The position numbers and the translations under genes were made by a program. From Euryarchaeota archaeon UBA229 (GTDB lineage Archaea; Thermoplasmatota; Poseidoniia; Poseidoniales; Poseidoniaceae): DNA of 35,895 nt. Position 1 is the first letter of the stretch; each line of letters opens with the position of its first letter. Positions 1-13,951 of this stretch are shown piece after piece. The notes under the pieces are model-generated. The model made no database searches and was not told the origin of the DNA. It was given only the letters and a program-made list of their open reading frames with translations. Where the stretch lies: positions 1 to 35,895 of the forward strand of contig DAUW01000120.1 in NCBI GenBank assembly GCA_002505355.1, in the 5' to 3' direction.

Positions 1-1
1 T

Positions 2-2584
2 TCAATAATCCGCCCCGTTTTCTCCCTCAAGTGGTATGTCATCACGCCTTTTTCGTTTAGCTTTCAGCCCTGAGTTTTTGAGTACTTTACTAACCTCTAG
101 CATAATTTTGTCGAGTAGTTGCGGCCCCCATCCTCTTATTTTTAATACCTCAGAAATCTGTTTCCTACTCATTGACGCAACATCGTTTGGATTCCTGATA
201 CCAAGTTTTGACAATTCCCTAGCACGCATCCTTCCAACGTTGGGTATGTTTACCAGTGACAATAAGTCTTCTTTACAGCCATGCCTAACCCGCAATCTTA
301 GGATATCTAATTGCTTAACGATGCTAGCGATTTGAGTCATATGTTCATCCGAGAACACATCGTCGGTAAGTATTACCTCCCTTGCAGCATGAACCAACCA
401 CTCCATGATGTCAACTCGGTAATGGATATCTCCTGGGTTTACATCTAATTCTTTTTCTATAGAGCGTATGTTATCCTCTGAATACCACATCTCTACCATC
501 CAAGCAGATTTAACGTTAGATAACAGCATTTCATCATAACTTGAATCTGATAATAACTCATCCTCAACTGAGTTAGTCTTAATCCATAATTTTGAATTGA
601 TATCCATCTCAGAATTTTTCGCCCATAGTGATGTGAAATCTGGAGTGGCGCATGCAAGGTGTAATAAGCCAAAATTTGTTACTGGTCCAATATTTTTGAC
701 CAGCCTTCTAACGGCTCGTCTTAGACCGGTCCTCATTATCGACGCTGATAATGGATCGAGATATAATTGGGTAATCCTTTCACCCATAGGTGTAGCCTCA
801 TACTTCATACCAATCGTATTGCTTGATTGATTAGGTTGCCAAGCACCTGTGCTGTTGAGATTACTTGCTTGACTAAAACCAAATTCTACTTTATTGTATG
901 CTGAGGATTTCACCTCTGGCTCGATACCAGGCTCTTGTGATACTTCGACGCCGGGGATATCTTGGGCTACGGAGGCCCAAACTGGAATGTTATCATCCCA
1001 TTCATTAACGGCACCTTTGTCATCGCGGCTAAGTAAATAATCGTCATCAACGCCAAGTTTTCTTATGAATCTCTCCTGAACTAACCATTGTAGAGTTTCA
1101 TCAATTTTGTCATAGAGAATCTGCTGGGGCGTAGAATAGCCTAAAAATGTCGCAGCAAAGAAATCATTTATTTCGCCACGATGTTGAATCCCACCCGAGG
1201 CTATTATTGAGAGGATGTGCGTCCTTAATGCTGGTTCGCCCGACAACTTGGATATTATTGGCTCAACTTCGCCAAAAAAATACTTCTCGCTCACCATATC
1301 AGCAACTTCCCAACCATCTGTGCCTTTACACAAGACCCATGCTTCGCCAAAGTCATCATACTTGGGGCGACCAGCGCGGCCGAGCATTTGCCTAACTTCC
1401 ATCACGGGTAGTGGTCTACTCATTCCATCATCCCAGCGCTTTATATCCCGAACTAGCACTCGCCTAGCTGGTAAATTTACCCCCGCAGCTAAGGTTGGTG
1501 TTGCGGTTAAGCATGTGATAAGTCCATCTTTGAATGCCTGCTCAATGATTTTTCTTTGACTATGTGTCAGGCCTGCGTGGTGAAAAGCAGTCCCTCCCTT
1601 GACACACTCAACAAGTTTATCCGCCATTGCAGACTGCCTATTATTCGCTATAGAAGCAGCAATATCTTCGAACTGCGCAATTCTTTCAGGGTTTTTAGCG
1701 AGCAATTTTTTGTGTACTCGTTTCGCTAATTTTAGTGCCTCTGATTCTGCACTTTTTCTTGTTCCAACAAATATCAAAAGTTGTCCATCATCGTTAATTG
1801 AATCATCAAGCGCCACCCATGTCGGGTGAGACTTTGGCCCAACTAGGTCACGCGGGGGGTTTAGAGTGCTTGGTTCAGTACTACGGGCGGCGGACTGAAC
1901 CACTCTTGGTTCGAGGTGTAAATCGTGAAATGTACTATACTCTAGCGCTACAGGCCGCCAATCAGAAATAATCAAGTCGGCTTCGAGCCAACTGGCTAAA
2001 TCCTCACAGTTACCAACTGTGGCTGACAAGGCGATAATTTGTGCTTGGGGCTTGAGGTATCTCAGTTTGGTAAGGTTAATTTCTAGCGTTGGACCTCTAG
2101 ACGCATCGTTAAGCAAGTGGAATTCATCGGCGACAATTATTGAAACATTTGACATTGTTTCAGATCTGTTGCGTATGAGGGAATCTAACTTTTCTGAAGT
2201 GCATACCAAAATATCACACTCGTCGATTTTCTTAGCCTCTGTAGTTGCATCTCCAATCCCTAGGCCGATAGTTAGATTTAGCGCTTTGCCAAGTGCTAGA
2301 AGTTCCTCATATTTTTCCGTAGCAAGCGCTTTGAGTGGGACGATATAAACCGCTTTCGACCCTACATCATCAAGCAACAGTTTTCGGAGAATTCCAATGT
2401 ATGCAATCAATGATTTGCCGCTCGCAGTGGGAATTGCTATCAAAGCACTATTTCCATTAAGAATAGATTTCATAGATTTAGCCTGAGGCGGGTGCAGTGT
2501 CGATATACCCCAATCTGAAGTGATGAATTGTCGGGCTTTCTCTGGCAGATCTAAGTCACTTACCGACATTGTCACATCTGCCAT
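2..2584 (-). CDS. hel308: ATP-dependent DNA helicase Hel308 (Ski2-like)
   Basis: Superfamily 2 helicase expected to unwind lagging-strand branches at stalled replication forks. With the ATG start used here (860 residues), Walker A (PTASGKS) is near residue 52, the DEFH box near 153, SAT just after 185 and motif VI (QMLGRAGRP) near 399. A winged helix follows, and a helix-hairpin-helix-like stretch (IPNVGRMRARELSKLGI) lies near the C terminus. An in-frame TTG 27 bases upstream (2611) could also start it, and a second ATG lies at 2569; ATG 2584 is preferred without a clear Shine-Dalgarno to decide. The protein is longer than the roughly 700 residues usual for Hel308. Most of the excess is a low-complexity, Ser/Asn/Glu-rich insert of about 80 residues (about 517-595) just before the conserved ATPMGERITQLYLDPLSA stretch. 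Family assignment is firm. Confidence 0.93.
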   Translation of the reverse strand: MADVTMSVSDLDLPEKARQFITSDWGISTLHPPQAKSMKSILNGNSALIAIPTASGKSLIAYIGILRKLLLDDVGSKAVYIVPLKALATEKYEELLALGKALNLTIGLGIGDATTEAKKIDECDILVCTSEKLDSLIRNRSETMSNVSIIVADEFHLLNDASRGPTLEINLTKLRYLKPQAQIIALSATVGNCEDLASWLEADLIISDWRPVALEYSTFHDLHLEPRVVQSAARSTEPSTLNPPRDLVGPKSHPTWVALDDSINDDGQLLIFVGTRKSAESEALKLAKRVHKKLLAKNPERIAQFEDIAASIANNRQSAMADKLVECVKGGTAFHHAGLTHSQRKIIEQAFKDGLITCLTATPTLAAGVNLPARRVLVRDIKRWDDGMSRPLPVMEVRQMLGRAGRPKYDDFGEAWVLCKGTDGWEVADMVSEKYFFGEVEPIISKLSGEPALRTHILSIIASGGIQHRGEINDFFAATFLGYSTPQQILYDKIDETLQWLVQERFIRKLGVDDDYLLSRDDKGAVNEWDDNIPVWASVAQDIPGVEVSQEPGIEPEVKSSAYNKVEFGFSQASNLNSTGAWQPNQSSNTIGMKYEATPMGERITQLYLDPLSASIMRTGLRRAVRRLVKNIGPVTNFGLLHLACATPDFTSLWAKNSEMDINSKLWIKTNSVEDELLSDSSYDEMLLSNVKSAWMVEMWYSEDNIRSIEKELDVNPGDIHYRVDIMEWLVHAAREVILTDDVFSDEHMTQIASIVKQLDILRLRVRHGCKEDLLSLVNIPNVGRMRARELSKLGIRNPNDVASMSRKQISEVLKIRGWGPQLLDKIMLEVSKVLKNSGLKAKRKRRDDIPLEGENGADY

Positions 2585-2624
2585 GTTACCGGTGTGTTGC
2601 CAATAGTCCAAAAGGACAACGCTA

Positions 2625-2633
2625 GTTTATATC
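2625..2633 (+). promoter_or_regulatory. Putative TATA box for the TerB-like gene
   Basis: TTTATAT at 2626-2632 lies about 45 bases before the ATG at 2676 in the short divergent gap with hel308. The spacing fits an archaeal TATA box with a leader of about 20 bases. It rests on motif and position only; AT-rich DNA gives such matches by chance. Confidence 0.35.
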
Positions 2634-2675
2634 ACTCCGACATCAATAAGACCTTTCGATTCTTGCATTAGTAAC

Positions 2676-3299
2676 ATGAGCGACGATATGGATTCATTGG
2701 TCGATGAGCGTTTGTCCGTTTTTGATGATGAACCTGACCTCAATGATTGGGTCGAGGTCATGTGTGGTGCTGCAATGGCGGTACTAGGCATATTTCACCT
2801 CGTCGAACCAGGGGATTTAGTCGATCAAAATATCATGAGATGGTTTGCTGCTGCAGTAGTCGCTGCTGGTGCAGTGTGGGCGGGACACGGTTTGAAAGAC
2901 ATGGCGGTCAAAGAAGTAAGAAGATCCATCGCAATTCTAGATATGTCAGACCGTGGCGATAGTGGACCTAATCACGGACTGATACGTGATGTATTGCTAA
3001 ATCCTGATGCATACAAAGAATTCTTACTAGATGCATACGAAACCGCATGGTCAGATGGTGTAATCACCCAAGAAGAATTGGAGGAACTAAAGTCATTCCA
3101 AACCGCTCTGGGAATAAGCGATGAGGAGGCTGCACGCATGAACGTTGAAGCAGCTGTGAAGTCGGCTGCCAAGGATGGAGAAATTACCGAAGATGAAAAG
3201 TCAAGCATCAAGCAAGCGGCGACAGAGGCGGATATGGATGGCGACAAGGCTGTCGAAAAGGCGGAAAAGAAGGCTAAAAAGAGCAAGTCGAAAAAGTGA
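2676..3299 (+). CDS. TerB-like domain membrane protein
   Basis: A 207-residue protein of unknown function. Residues about 27-42 and 55-70 are hydrophobic and could form two short membrane helices. After a linker, residues about 105-195 are helical, with two repeats of a Asp-Gly-x-Ile-Thr-x-(E/D)-Glu pattern (SDGVITQEELEEL and KDGEITEDEKSSI). This pattern resembles TerB/DjlA-type domains, which bind metal or sit in membrane-associated complexes. The last 20 residues are very rich in Lys. The ATG start follows a plausible TATA box. The stop is 2 bases from the end of the convergent SprT-like gene. The TerB assignment is by pattern, so the role remains unknown. Confidence 0.7.
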   Translation: MSDDMDSLVDERLSVFDDEPDLNDWVEVMCGAAMAVLGIFHLVEPGDLVDQNIMRWFAAAVVAAGAVWAGHGLKDMAVKEVRRSIAILDMSDRGDSGPNHGLIRDVLLNPDAYKEFLLDAYETAWSDGVITQEELEELKSFQTALGISDEEAARMNVEAAVKSAAKDGEITEDEKSSIKQAATEADMDGDKAVEKAEKKAKKSKSKK

Positions 3300-3301
3300 T
3301 T

Positions 3302-3832
3302 TCATAACTTAACATCTGCCAGAATTGTTGAACATTTCCGGCACCTGTAACGACCATTGCTAGGTTTCTTGCGCGGAAACTTCGTTTCACAATTAGCGCA
3401 TACCCAAAGCCATTTTGCCGTTCTCATTCGTAGGTATTCAGTGAATTCCGGGCCCTGATTTCCCGCATTTACCCCTGGCCATGAATTTTCAATTAATCTG
3501 AACCTTTTGTTGTGATCTCGATATCCCAGCGCGTGAATGAACTCGTGATGTAAAACAAATGCCGCATAAGCGCTCCATTCCTCATTTAGTAGTTCAGGGT
3601 GTAACTCGATGACCTCTAGATTGTCTAGGCTAAGTTGGTCTCGTGAGAACCCTCGCTGCCATCTTGTCACACCATGTCTTTGTGTGGCATTTTTCCTAAG
3701 TAATCCTAACTCAATTTGATAAAGTGGGGAAAGGTCGTACTCTCGCCAAATAGACATATCAGTCATTATTCCAATAACTAAATTTCTAAGCTCTTCAAGC
3801 AGTAGTTGTTGAGTTTTGTTGGGTTTTACCAT
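3302..3832 (-). CDS. SprT-like zinc metalloprotease
   Basis: A 176-residue protein with the SprT/Spartan signature HHEFIHALGYRDH: zinc ligands H96, H100 and H107 and catalytic E97. A C-terminal zinc ribbon has C145/C148 and C164/C167. Members of the family in eukaryotes degrade DNA-protein crosslinks; the bacterial and archaeal ones are poorly characterised, so that role here is inference. It lies 4 bases downstream of the thioesterase gene on the same strand, and an AGGTGG within the end of that gene can serve as its ribosome binding site. The two probably form an operon. No signal peptide or membrane segment is visible, so it should be cytosolic. Confidence 0.85.
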   Translation of the reverse strand: MVKPNKTQQLLLEELRNLVIGIMTDMSIWREYDLSPLYQIELGLLRKNATQRHGVTRWQRGFSRDQLSLDNLEVIELHPELLNEEWSAYAAFVLHHEFIHALGYRDHNKRFRLIENSWPGVNAGNQGPEFTEYLRMRTAKWLWVCANCETKFPRKKPSNGRYRCRKCSTILADVKL

Positions 3833-3836
3833 TGAC

Positions 3837-4304
3837 TTAATTCCACCTGTGGTAAGCCGGATGTCCTTCTTTTACTGCGACAAAAAGCCCATCACCACTA
3901 GCACAGATTTTTCCGCCCGCCTCCAGAAGTAAGTCAACCTTTACTTTGTCACCGTCGATTTGGTTAATTTGACTTGTTACAATTAATTTTTCACCCATCG
4001 GAGTCGGTCTCCTTAATTTTACTGTGTATGATGCAGTAACTGTACATGGCGGCTCTGCTAATGAATTTGCATCCATTAGAGCAACAGCTGCAGTCCAGTT
4101 GCCGTGACAGTCCAGCAAGGTGCCAATAATTCCGCCATTGATCATCCCCGGGAAAGCTTGGTGAGCCTCACTTGGCAGATACTCCATGACTAGACCGTTT
4201 TCAATTCTGTGACTTTCAATTCTCAAACCGTCCTTATTTGCAGGTCCACAGCCAAAACAAATTGAGTTTGGTGCATACTCGTGCTGGACACATTTTTCTC
4301 CCAT
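3837..4304 (-). CDS. Hotdog-fold thioesterase, PaaI-like
   Basis: A 155-residue protein of the hotdog acyl-CoA thioesterase superfamily. The segment INGGIIGTLLDCHGNW (about residues 55-70) matches the PaaI-type helix motif, in which an HGG/NGG turn precedes an acidic residue (LLD) that acts in catalysis. The later stretch TASYTVKLRRPTPMGEKL is the usual beta strand pair of the fold. The N terminus has CVQHEY and CFGCG cysteines, common in a subgroup of these proteins. The substrate cannot be told; a CoA thioester is likely. It is the first gene of a two-gene unit with the SprT-like protease; the pairing has no obvious metabolic meaning. Confidence 0.82.
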   Translation of the reverse strand: MGEKCVQHEYAPNSICFGCGPANKDGLRIESHRIENGLVMEYLPSEAHQAFPGMINGGIIGTLLDCHGNWTAAVALMDANSLAEPPCTVTASYTVKLRRPTPMGEKLIVTSQINQIDGDKVKVDLLLEAGGKICASGDGLFVAVKEGHPAYHRWN

Positions 4305-4392
4305 GACTTATCCAGTCAGTGAACATCTTTGTTTCTTGCGATAATCGACAAATAATCGCATCATTCATTGATTAGTTCGTAGTCGCATCAGC

Positions 4393-5706
4393 ATGGGCAA
4401 GCGCAAAAAGGTCAAGAAGACCAAGGTGCGAGTAGCCCACGAGTTGCCAAAGCGTCGAAAAATCGCTATTCAAGAGGCACTTGCAGCACACCAAACTGAG
4501 GACAGACCCGATTGGGACCGAAGTGCTGATTGGGGCAGTATCAAGTTATTCAGAAAAACAATCAAAGTTGGAACAATAAGGACAATTCTACTACCGTTGC
4601 TCGAGGTTGATTTAGGAGATCCATGGCCGATTCCAATAACCATTATTCACGGGGTAAGACCGGGGCCGACTATTACTGTACTTGGTGGTATTCACGGGGA
4701 CGAACTAACTGGGGCATCAGCATGCACCCATCTACTATCTAATGCCTTTACCGATATTGGTAAATCCTTAGATCCCAAACAACTCGCTGGAACAATTCGG
4801 ATAGTTCCAGTGGTTAACTTACCCGGTTATCGAGGCAAATCGCGCTACTTTCCTGATGGAAGGGATCTCAATCGAAACTTCCCCGGCGATTTCAAAGGAT
4901 CAACAACTAAGCGTGTTGCAGCCCAAGTATGGAAATACTTACTAAAAGACTCAGACGCAATAATCGACTTACATAGTGCAGCTAGAGGCCGCGCTAACAT
5001 GCCGCAACTAAGGGTTGACCTAGCACACGCCGGCTCAAACATTCTTGCGAAAGCATTTGGCATCGAAATCTTACTCGATTCAAAAGCCCCATCTGGGTCA
5101 CTGCGCAAGGCGGCAAATGAGCACGACATACCAGCTATAACATACGAAGGCGGCGGAGCAAACCTAATCGATAATACAACTGTAAAGGTGGCCATTCACG
5201 GGGTATTAAATGTTTTAAAATCGTTAAGAATGATTCCTGGAATACCCAACAGACCTCGCTTTAGAATGTTAGCTAGTGGTTCAAGATGGTTGAGAGCAGG
5301 CGAAGGTGGTCTGCTGGATATGTTTGTGTCTGCCGGCTCTGTGATGCGAGAAGGCGAGGTTATTGCCACTATTTCAGATCCCGCAACTCCCGGATTAACT
5401 GTTGATATTGTTGCTCCTGAGGATGGTTTACTAATTGGCGCTGCGACCAATCCATTTACTGCCTCTGGTATGCCGGTAGGACATTTTCTCCCGGTCTCAA
5501 AACACATTTATCTTTTAGATGAGCAAATTGATTCAATGGGTAAATTTGTTGTCTGTGGCTCTGACGAAAAGCCATCATGGCGAGATGAAACAGACGTCAG
5601 CGAAGTCGCTCTGGACGGTGAGTGGAGTGGCGGTAGCGTTGACAGTGAGTGGGTCAATGCGGTATCAAATCAAAAGAATCTCGATACCTACCAAGAATTC
5701 GAATGA
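4393..5706 (+). CDS. Succinylglutamate desuccinylase/aspartoacylase-type M14 hydrolase
   Basis: A 437-residue zinc hydrolase of the AstE/AspA branch of the M14 fold. Zinc ligands are seen as H101 and E104 (GGIHGDE) and H194 (DLHSA). The substrate-binding DLNRNFPG lies at 158-165, and the catalytic Glu is E252 (ITYEGGG). The C-terminal part (about 300-390) looks like a hammerhead/lipoyl-like beta domain, as in other large members. The first 30 residues are very basic. Family members cleave N-acyl amino acids or amide bonds; the substrate here is unknown and no arginine catabolism genes are adjacent. Its TGA stop abuts the stop of the convergent LeuA-like gene with no spacer. Confidence 0.85.
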   Translation: MGKRKKVKKTKVRVAHELPKRRKIAIQEALAAHQTEDRPDWDRSADWGSIKLFRKTIKVGTIRTILLPLLEVDLGDPWPIPITIIHGVRPGPTITVLGGIHGDELTGASACTHLLSNAFTDIGKSLDPKQLAGTIRIVPVVNLPGYRGKSRYFPDGRDLNRNFPGDFKGSTTKRVAAQVWKYLLKDSDAIIDLHSAARGRANMPQLRVDLAHAGSNILAKAFGIEILLDSKAPSGSLRKAANEHDIPAITYEGGGANLIDNTTVKVAIHGVLNVLKSLRMIPGIPNRPRFRMLASGSRWLRAGEGGLLDMFVSAGSVMREGEVIATISDPATPGLTVDIVAPEDGLLIGAATNPFTASGMPVGHFLPVSKHIYLLDEQIDSMGKFVVCGSDEKPSWRDETDVSEVALDGEWSGGSVDSEWVNAVSNQKNLDTYQEFE

Positions 5707-6963
5707 TTACTGGTTAAGAAATTGATGAACTGCGGTTTCTACCTCACTGTCCAACATATTTCTCCTTTGAGATTTAGCGACTTCGAATAAATGAGATACT
5801 AACTCATCGGTGACTTCATAGCCATTTTGCTCCAACCACCAGATTATATTTGAGCGGCCTGCCATGTGACCTATTCTTATCACTTGTTTTAGACCGAAGT
5901 CTCCAGCAGGCACGCCGGAGTAAACTCTGTCTGCAAGCCAATCGTCACCTTTTCGCATCGCCTTAATTACTGCCGAAGCATGAACTCCAGTTCCAGTTTC
6001 AAATGCATCCTCACCAAAGACAGGATAATTTCTTGGTAAAGGTACCTCGATGTATTTGTTCGCAATTCTCATGTACTCGTCCAGCAAAGTCAAATCGTTG
6101 TCAATAACTCCCATTAGTTTGAGATTTACTAGAGTTTGATCTAAGGGGGCATTACCAGCTCGCTCGCCGACACCGAGAGCTGTACCATGAATTACATCAG
6201 CACCGGCTTCTACCGCTGCGATATTATTGGCTACACCGAGGCCACGGTCTTGATGACCATGCCAATTTACCTCGATTTCACTGCGCTGGTAACCACCATC
6301 TTTTATGACTTCTTCGTCAATAAAGTGCAGCAGTTTTTTGACGCCGTTTGGAGTTACATGCCCACAAGTATCGCAAACACATAGCCTTCTGACCCCAAGT
6401 TCCATGGCTCGTTGATAAATCGCTCTCACGTCTTCTGGATTTGACCTAGTGGTATCCTCGGTTACAAACATCACTGGTACGTCATTGTCAACTGCATAAG
6501 ATACGGCCTTTTCCATTGTTGAAATCAACTTCTCCATCGTCCATCCCTCGGTGTACTGACGTATTGGACTAGTGCCCAGGAATGCAGATGCTTGGATTTG
6601 GATTCCATGTTGTTGTTGCATTTCAACCAATGGTTCGATGTCGTGCATCAAAGTTCTAACTGCAGCGCCAGGTCTAATCTGATAGTCGTTATCAATTATG
6701 TGACTCAACATTGCGTTGATATGTTCTCGGTGATGCGGCCCGGCTCCTGGTAGGCCAAGATCGACTTTTTGGATTCCTAGTCTTTCCATGTAGGACAACA
6801 ATTCAGTTTTCTCGGCAATGGTTGGATTTCTTGCACTTGGACTTTGCAAACCATCTCTCAAAGTCTCATCATCAAACCAAACACCGTGCGGGTGGTTAGC
6901 AGGATTGCGCTTGATTTCGTAATCAATTGCGTTCCAATCATAAATCAATTTACTGGCATCCAT
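5707..6963 (-). CDS. LeuA-like HMGL-family acyl-CoA condensing enzyme
   Basis: A TIM-barrel enzyme of the 2-isopropylmalate/homocitrate/Re-citrate synthase family. The metal-site motif DETLRDGLQ lies near residue 30. CDTCGHVTPNG, the HGHQDRGLGVANN metal-binding His pair, and GVGERAGNAPL follow in the usual order. It ends after about 418 residues, so it lacks the C-terminal regulatory LeuA dimer domain and should not be leucine-inhibited in the classical way. The ATG at 6963 is chosen because AGGTGAT lies just upstream; an in-frame GTG at 6972 is the alternative. Acetyl-CoA plus a 2-oxo acid is the expected chemistry, but which 2-oxo acid cannot be decided from the sequence. No leu or lys pathway genes adjoin it. 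Confidence 0.8.
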   Translation of the reverse strand: MDASKLIYDWNAIDYEIKRNPANHPHGVWFDDETLRDGLQSPSARNPTIAEKTELLSYMERLGIQKVDLGLPGAGPHHREHINAMLSHIIDNDYQIRPGAAVRTLMHDIEPLVEMQQQHGIQIQASAFLGTSPIRQYTEGWTMEKLISTMEKAVSYAVDNDVPVMFVTEDTTRSNPEDVRAIYQRAMELGVRRLCVCDTCGHVTPNGVKKLLHFIDEEVIKDGGYQRSEIEVNWHGHQDRGLGVANNIAAVEAGADVIHGTALGVGERAGNAPLDQTLVNLKLMGVIDNDLTLLDEYMRIANKYIEVPLPRNYPVFGEDAFETGTGVHASAVIKAMRKGDDWLADRVYSGVPAGDFGLKQVIRIGHMAGRSNIIWWLEQNGYEVTDELVSHLFEVAKSQRRNMLDSEVETAVHQFLNQ

Positions 6964-7034
6964 GAGTATCACCTAGAGCGCTTCGGTTGTTTCAACCACA
7001 TCCGTTATTCAATTTGAATCCGTCGATGTATCCA

Positions 7035-12020
<4,986 letters not shown>

Positions 12021-12818
12021 ATGGCAGAACCAAAAGTGTGCGTTTCTCTTGAGGCTATCACCGTCGAAGAGATGATCGACGAAGCGACAAGGGCGAACAT
12101 TGCTGGGGCTGACTATGTCGAAGTAAGATTTGACAAATTATACCTCAGCAAGCCTGATCCAGTCATCATGGTCAATGATGATGGGGAAGAATATTCTAAG
12201 ATGCCTCCCATCGAAGAATGGGGCGTTAAGGACTTTTCAGAAATAGATGTCGAGCAATCAATCTCCACGCTCAAGGAAGGTATTCCTGTGCCGGTCGTTT
12301 TTACCGTGCGGGCGGTGCGAGAGGGTGGGTTCTTTGCCGGAACTGAGGAACAACGGCTTGAGATATTAGAACAGGGTATACACTCTAAGGTAAGTTTTGT
12401 TGATTTAGAATTATCCATCGAAAGTAAATCTCGAGAGAAACTACAGAAACTAGCCAGTGAATCAAACTGTAAAATCATCGCATCGATTCATGAAACGAAA
12501 ATTACCCCCAAGGCTGATGACATCGTGTCTAACATCAAAGATAATGCATCGAAAGGCGACATCATAAAATTCTGCTCAACTGTAAATAATCATCAAGATG
12601 CCCTGCAGGTCTTCCAAGCAGCAAATTCCCTTGTTGGACAAAACTCAACGCACTCTATAATGGGTCTCGGCAACGGTGGCGATTGGGTCAGGCTACATGC
12701 TCCAGTGCTTGAACAAGCAATAGTCTACGCTACAATGATGAATCACTTCAGACTATCAGATAAGGGGCTAATTAATATCAGAGATTTAAGAAACGCTTGG
12801 GCATTAATGGAATACTAG
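12021..12818 (+). CDS. aroD: 3-dehydroquinate dehydratase, type I
   Basis: Shikimate pathway enzyme converting 3-dehydroquinate to 3-dehydroshikimate by a Schiff-base mechanism. The 265-residue protein shows the three family sites. E101 follows the FTVRAVREGG strand, the catalytic H157 is in ASIHETK, and the Schiff-base Lys K183 is in DIIKFCSTV. The C-terminal SIMGLGNGGDWVRLHAP corresponds to the usual GxxGxxSR region. An insert of about 25 residues near 47-75, acidic and polar, makes it slightly longer than typical archaeal forms. No other aro genes lie in the window. Its stop codon overlaps that of the convergent membrane protein gene by 4 bases. The ATG start is supported by the family N terminus (VSLEA). 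Confidence 0.9.
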   Translation: MAEPKVCVSLEAITVEEMIDEATRANIAGADYVEVRFDKLYLSKPDPVIMVNDDGEEYSKMPPIEEWGVKDFSEIDVEQSISTLKEGIPVPVVFTVRAVREGGFFAGTEEQRLEILEQGIHSKVSFVDLELSIESKSREKLQKLASESNCKIIASIHETKITPKADDIVSNIKDNASKGDIIKFCSTVNNHQDALQVFQAANSLVGQNSTHSIMGLGNGGDWVRLHAPVLEQAIVYATMMNHFRLSDKGLINIRDLRNAWALMEY

Positions 12819-13903
12819 TCTGCCTCTGTGCTGTCTATATCCGGGTAGTCCTTCTGACTAACAGGCTGCGGTTGGTCATGATGGCTAGTTAGCTCTGCGG
12901 ACACTTCTAATGAAGGCACTAAACCAGGCTGGTCGCCGTCAGCAGGAACATCAAGTCCGGCCTTCATATATCTTGCATTGAGAATAAACGGGAAAATAAT
13001 CATCCCCAGCATTATAACAAGAAATATGATTGCTACAGTAAAGTTTGGCAAAATAAATGATCGCTCAGTGGTAATTATCGTCACATCCGCGGCCGTTACA
13101 ACACCTGGAGCGGTTGCGTCACTGTCGTGATTATTATCCCAAGTATCGATTACTATGTAGAAATCCTGCCACCTCTCGTCCCCGAATATCGGTGTATATG
13201 ACTCGGGGCCATCAAGATTGAGGGCAAAATTAATCTCGGTTATATCTTCATATTGGTGAGCATCCCTGTATGACCGCCACCCAGTGAAATCAATACCGCG
13301 CCATTCAGGGGAAATATCGCTTAATGCATCAGAAATTTCACTATAAAAGCTATTTGAGGAATGCGATGAATAATACAATTCTGTATAACGCTGGTATTCT
13401 GATGTTGTCAGTAAATAGACGTCAACAGAGTAGTCATCACTAGTGGCGTTCAGCGCCTGTACAGTCACGCATACTGTCGTGCGGTAATCTGCCGATAGAT
13501 TGACCCTGAGGGCGCCTATGCTATCATTTCCAACCAGCATAGTGGAGTGATAACTTTCGGTTAATGGCGTCAGCCTTGAGGTCCTGTCCCAGTCTTGATA
13601 CATCCAAGACTCCTCTGGGTTAAGTTCCGTTTTCTCCCTTGGAGGCTCATAAATCCAATCACTTTCATGGTCGCGACCTCTACTGTCATCGTCATAATAA
13701 TCATCAAATCCAAAATACCCGTTATAGTAGTTGTAATGTGGCACAAGAGCGGATCTACCGACCGATTGATTCCAAATTATTGGTTCAATATCGCCACTGC
13801 AAGCATCAGCGGCTGAGGCATTACTGACTATTGGATTGCTGCTCAGTCCCAACGCCGGCAAGGTGAATATCAGAATTAGTGCTACCACTGTTTTCTTGCT
13901 CAT
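12815..13903 (-). CDS. Exported, C-terminally anchored protein of unknown function
   Basis: A protein of about 362 residues not recognised as a known family. A signal peptide covers about the first 30 residues (KKTVVALILIFTLPALGLSS, then small residues before ADACSG). The exterior part is rich in Tyr, Asp and Ser, with a Tyr/Asp-rich stretch near residue 60-75. A membrane segment (FTVAIIFLVIMLGMIIFPFIL) near residue 295-315 leaves an acidic cytosolic tail of about 50 residues. ATG 13903 is preferred over the in-frame GTG at 13912 because GGTGG precedes it. It lies 40 bases downstream of the PKD protease gene on the same strand and shares its topology, so the two may be cotranscribed and work together at the cell surface. 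Confidence 0.75.
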   Translation of the reverse strand: MSKKTVVALILIFTLPALGLSSNPIVSNASAADACSGDIEPIIWNQSVGRSALVPHYNYYNGYFGFDDYYDDDSRGRDHESDWIYEPPREKTELNPEESWMYQDWDRTSRLTPLTESYHSTMLVGNDSIGALRVNLSADYRTTVCVTVQALNATSDDYSVDVYLLTTSEYQRYTELYYSSHSSNSFYSEISDALSDISPEWRGIDFTGWRSYRDAHQYEDITEINFALNLDGPESYTPIFGDERWQDFYIVIDTWDNNHDSDATAPGVVTAADVTIITTERSFILPNFTVAIIFLVIMLGMIIFPFILNARYMKAGLDVPADGDQPGLVPSLEVSAELTSHHDQPQPVSQKDYPDIDSTEAD

Positions 13904-13951
13904 GCCAACCACCGTAATTTGTTTGTATAATCAAACCTAACCTTAATGACT

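Noticed and set aside
4340..4365. GCGAT...ATCGC inverted pair before the M14-type hydrolase
   Set aside because: Only five-base arms in AT-rich DNA; not distinguishable from chance.
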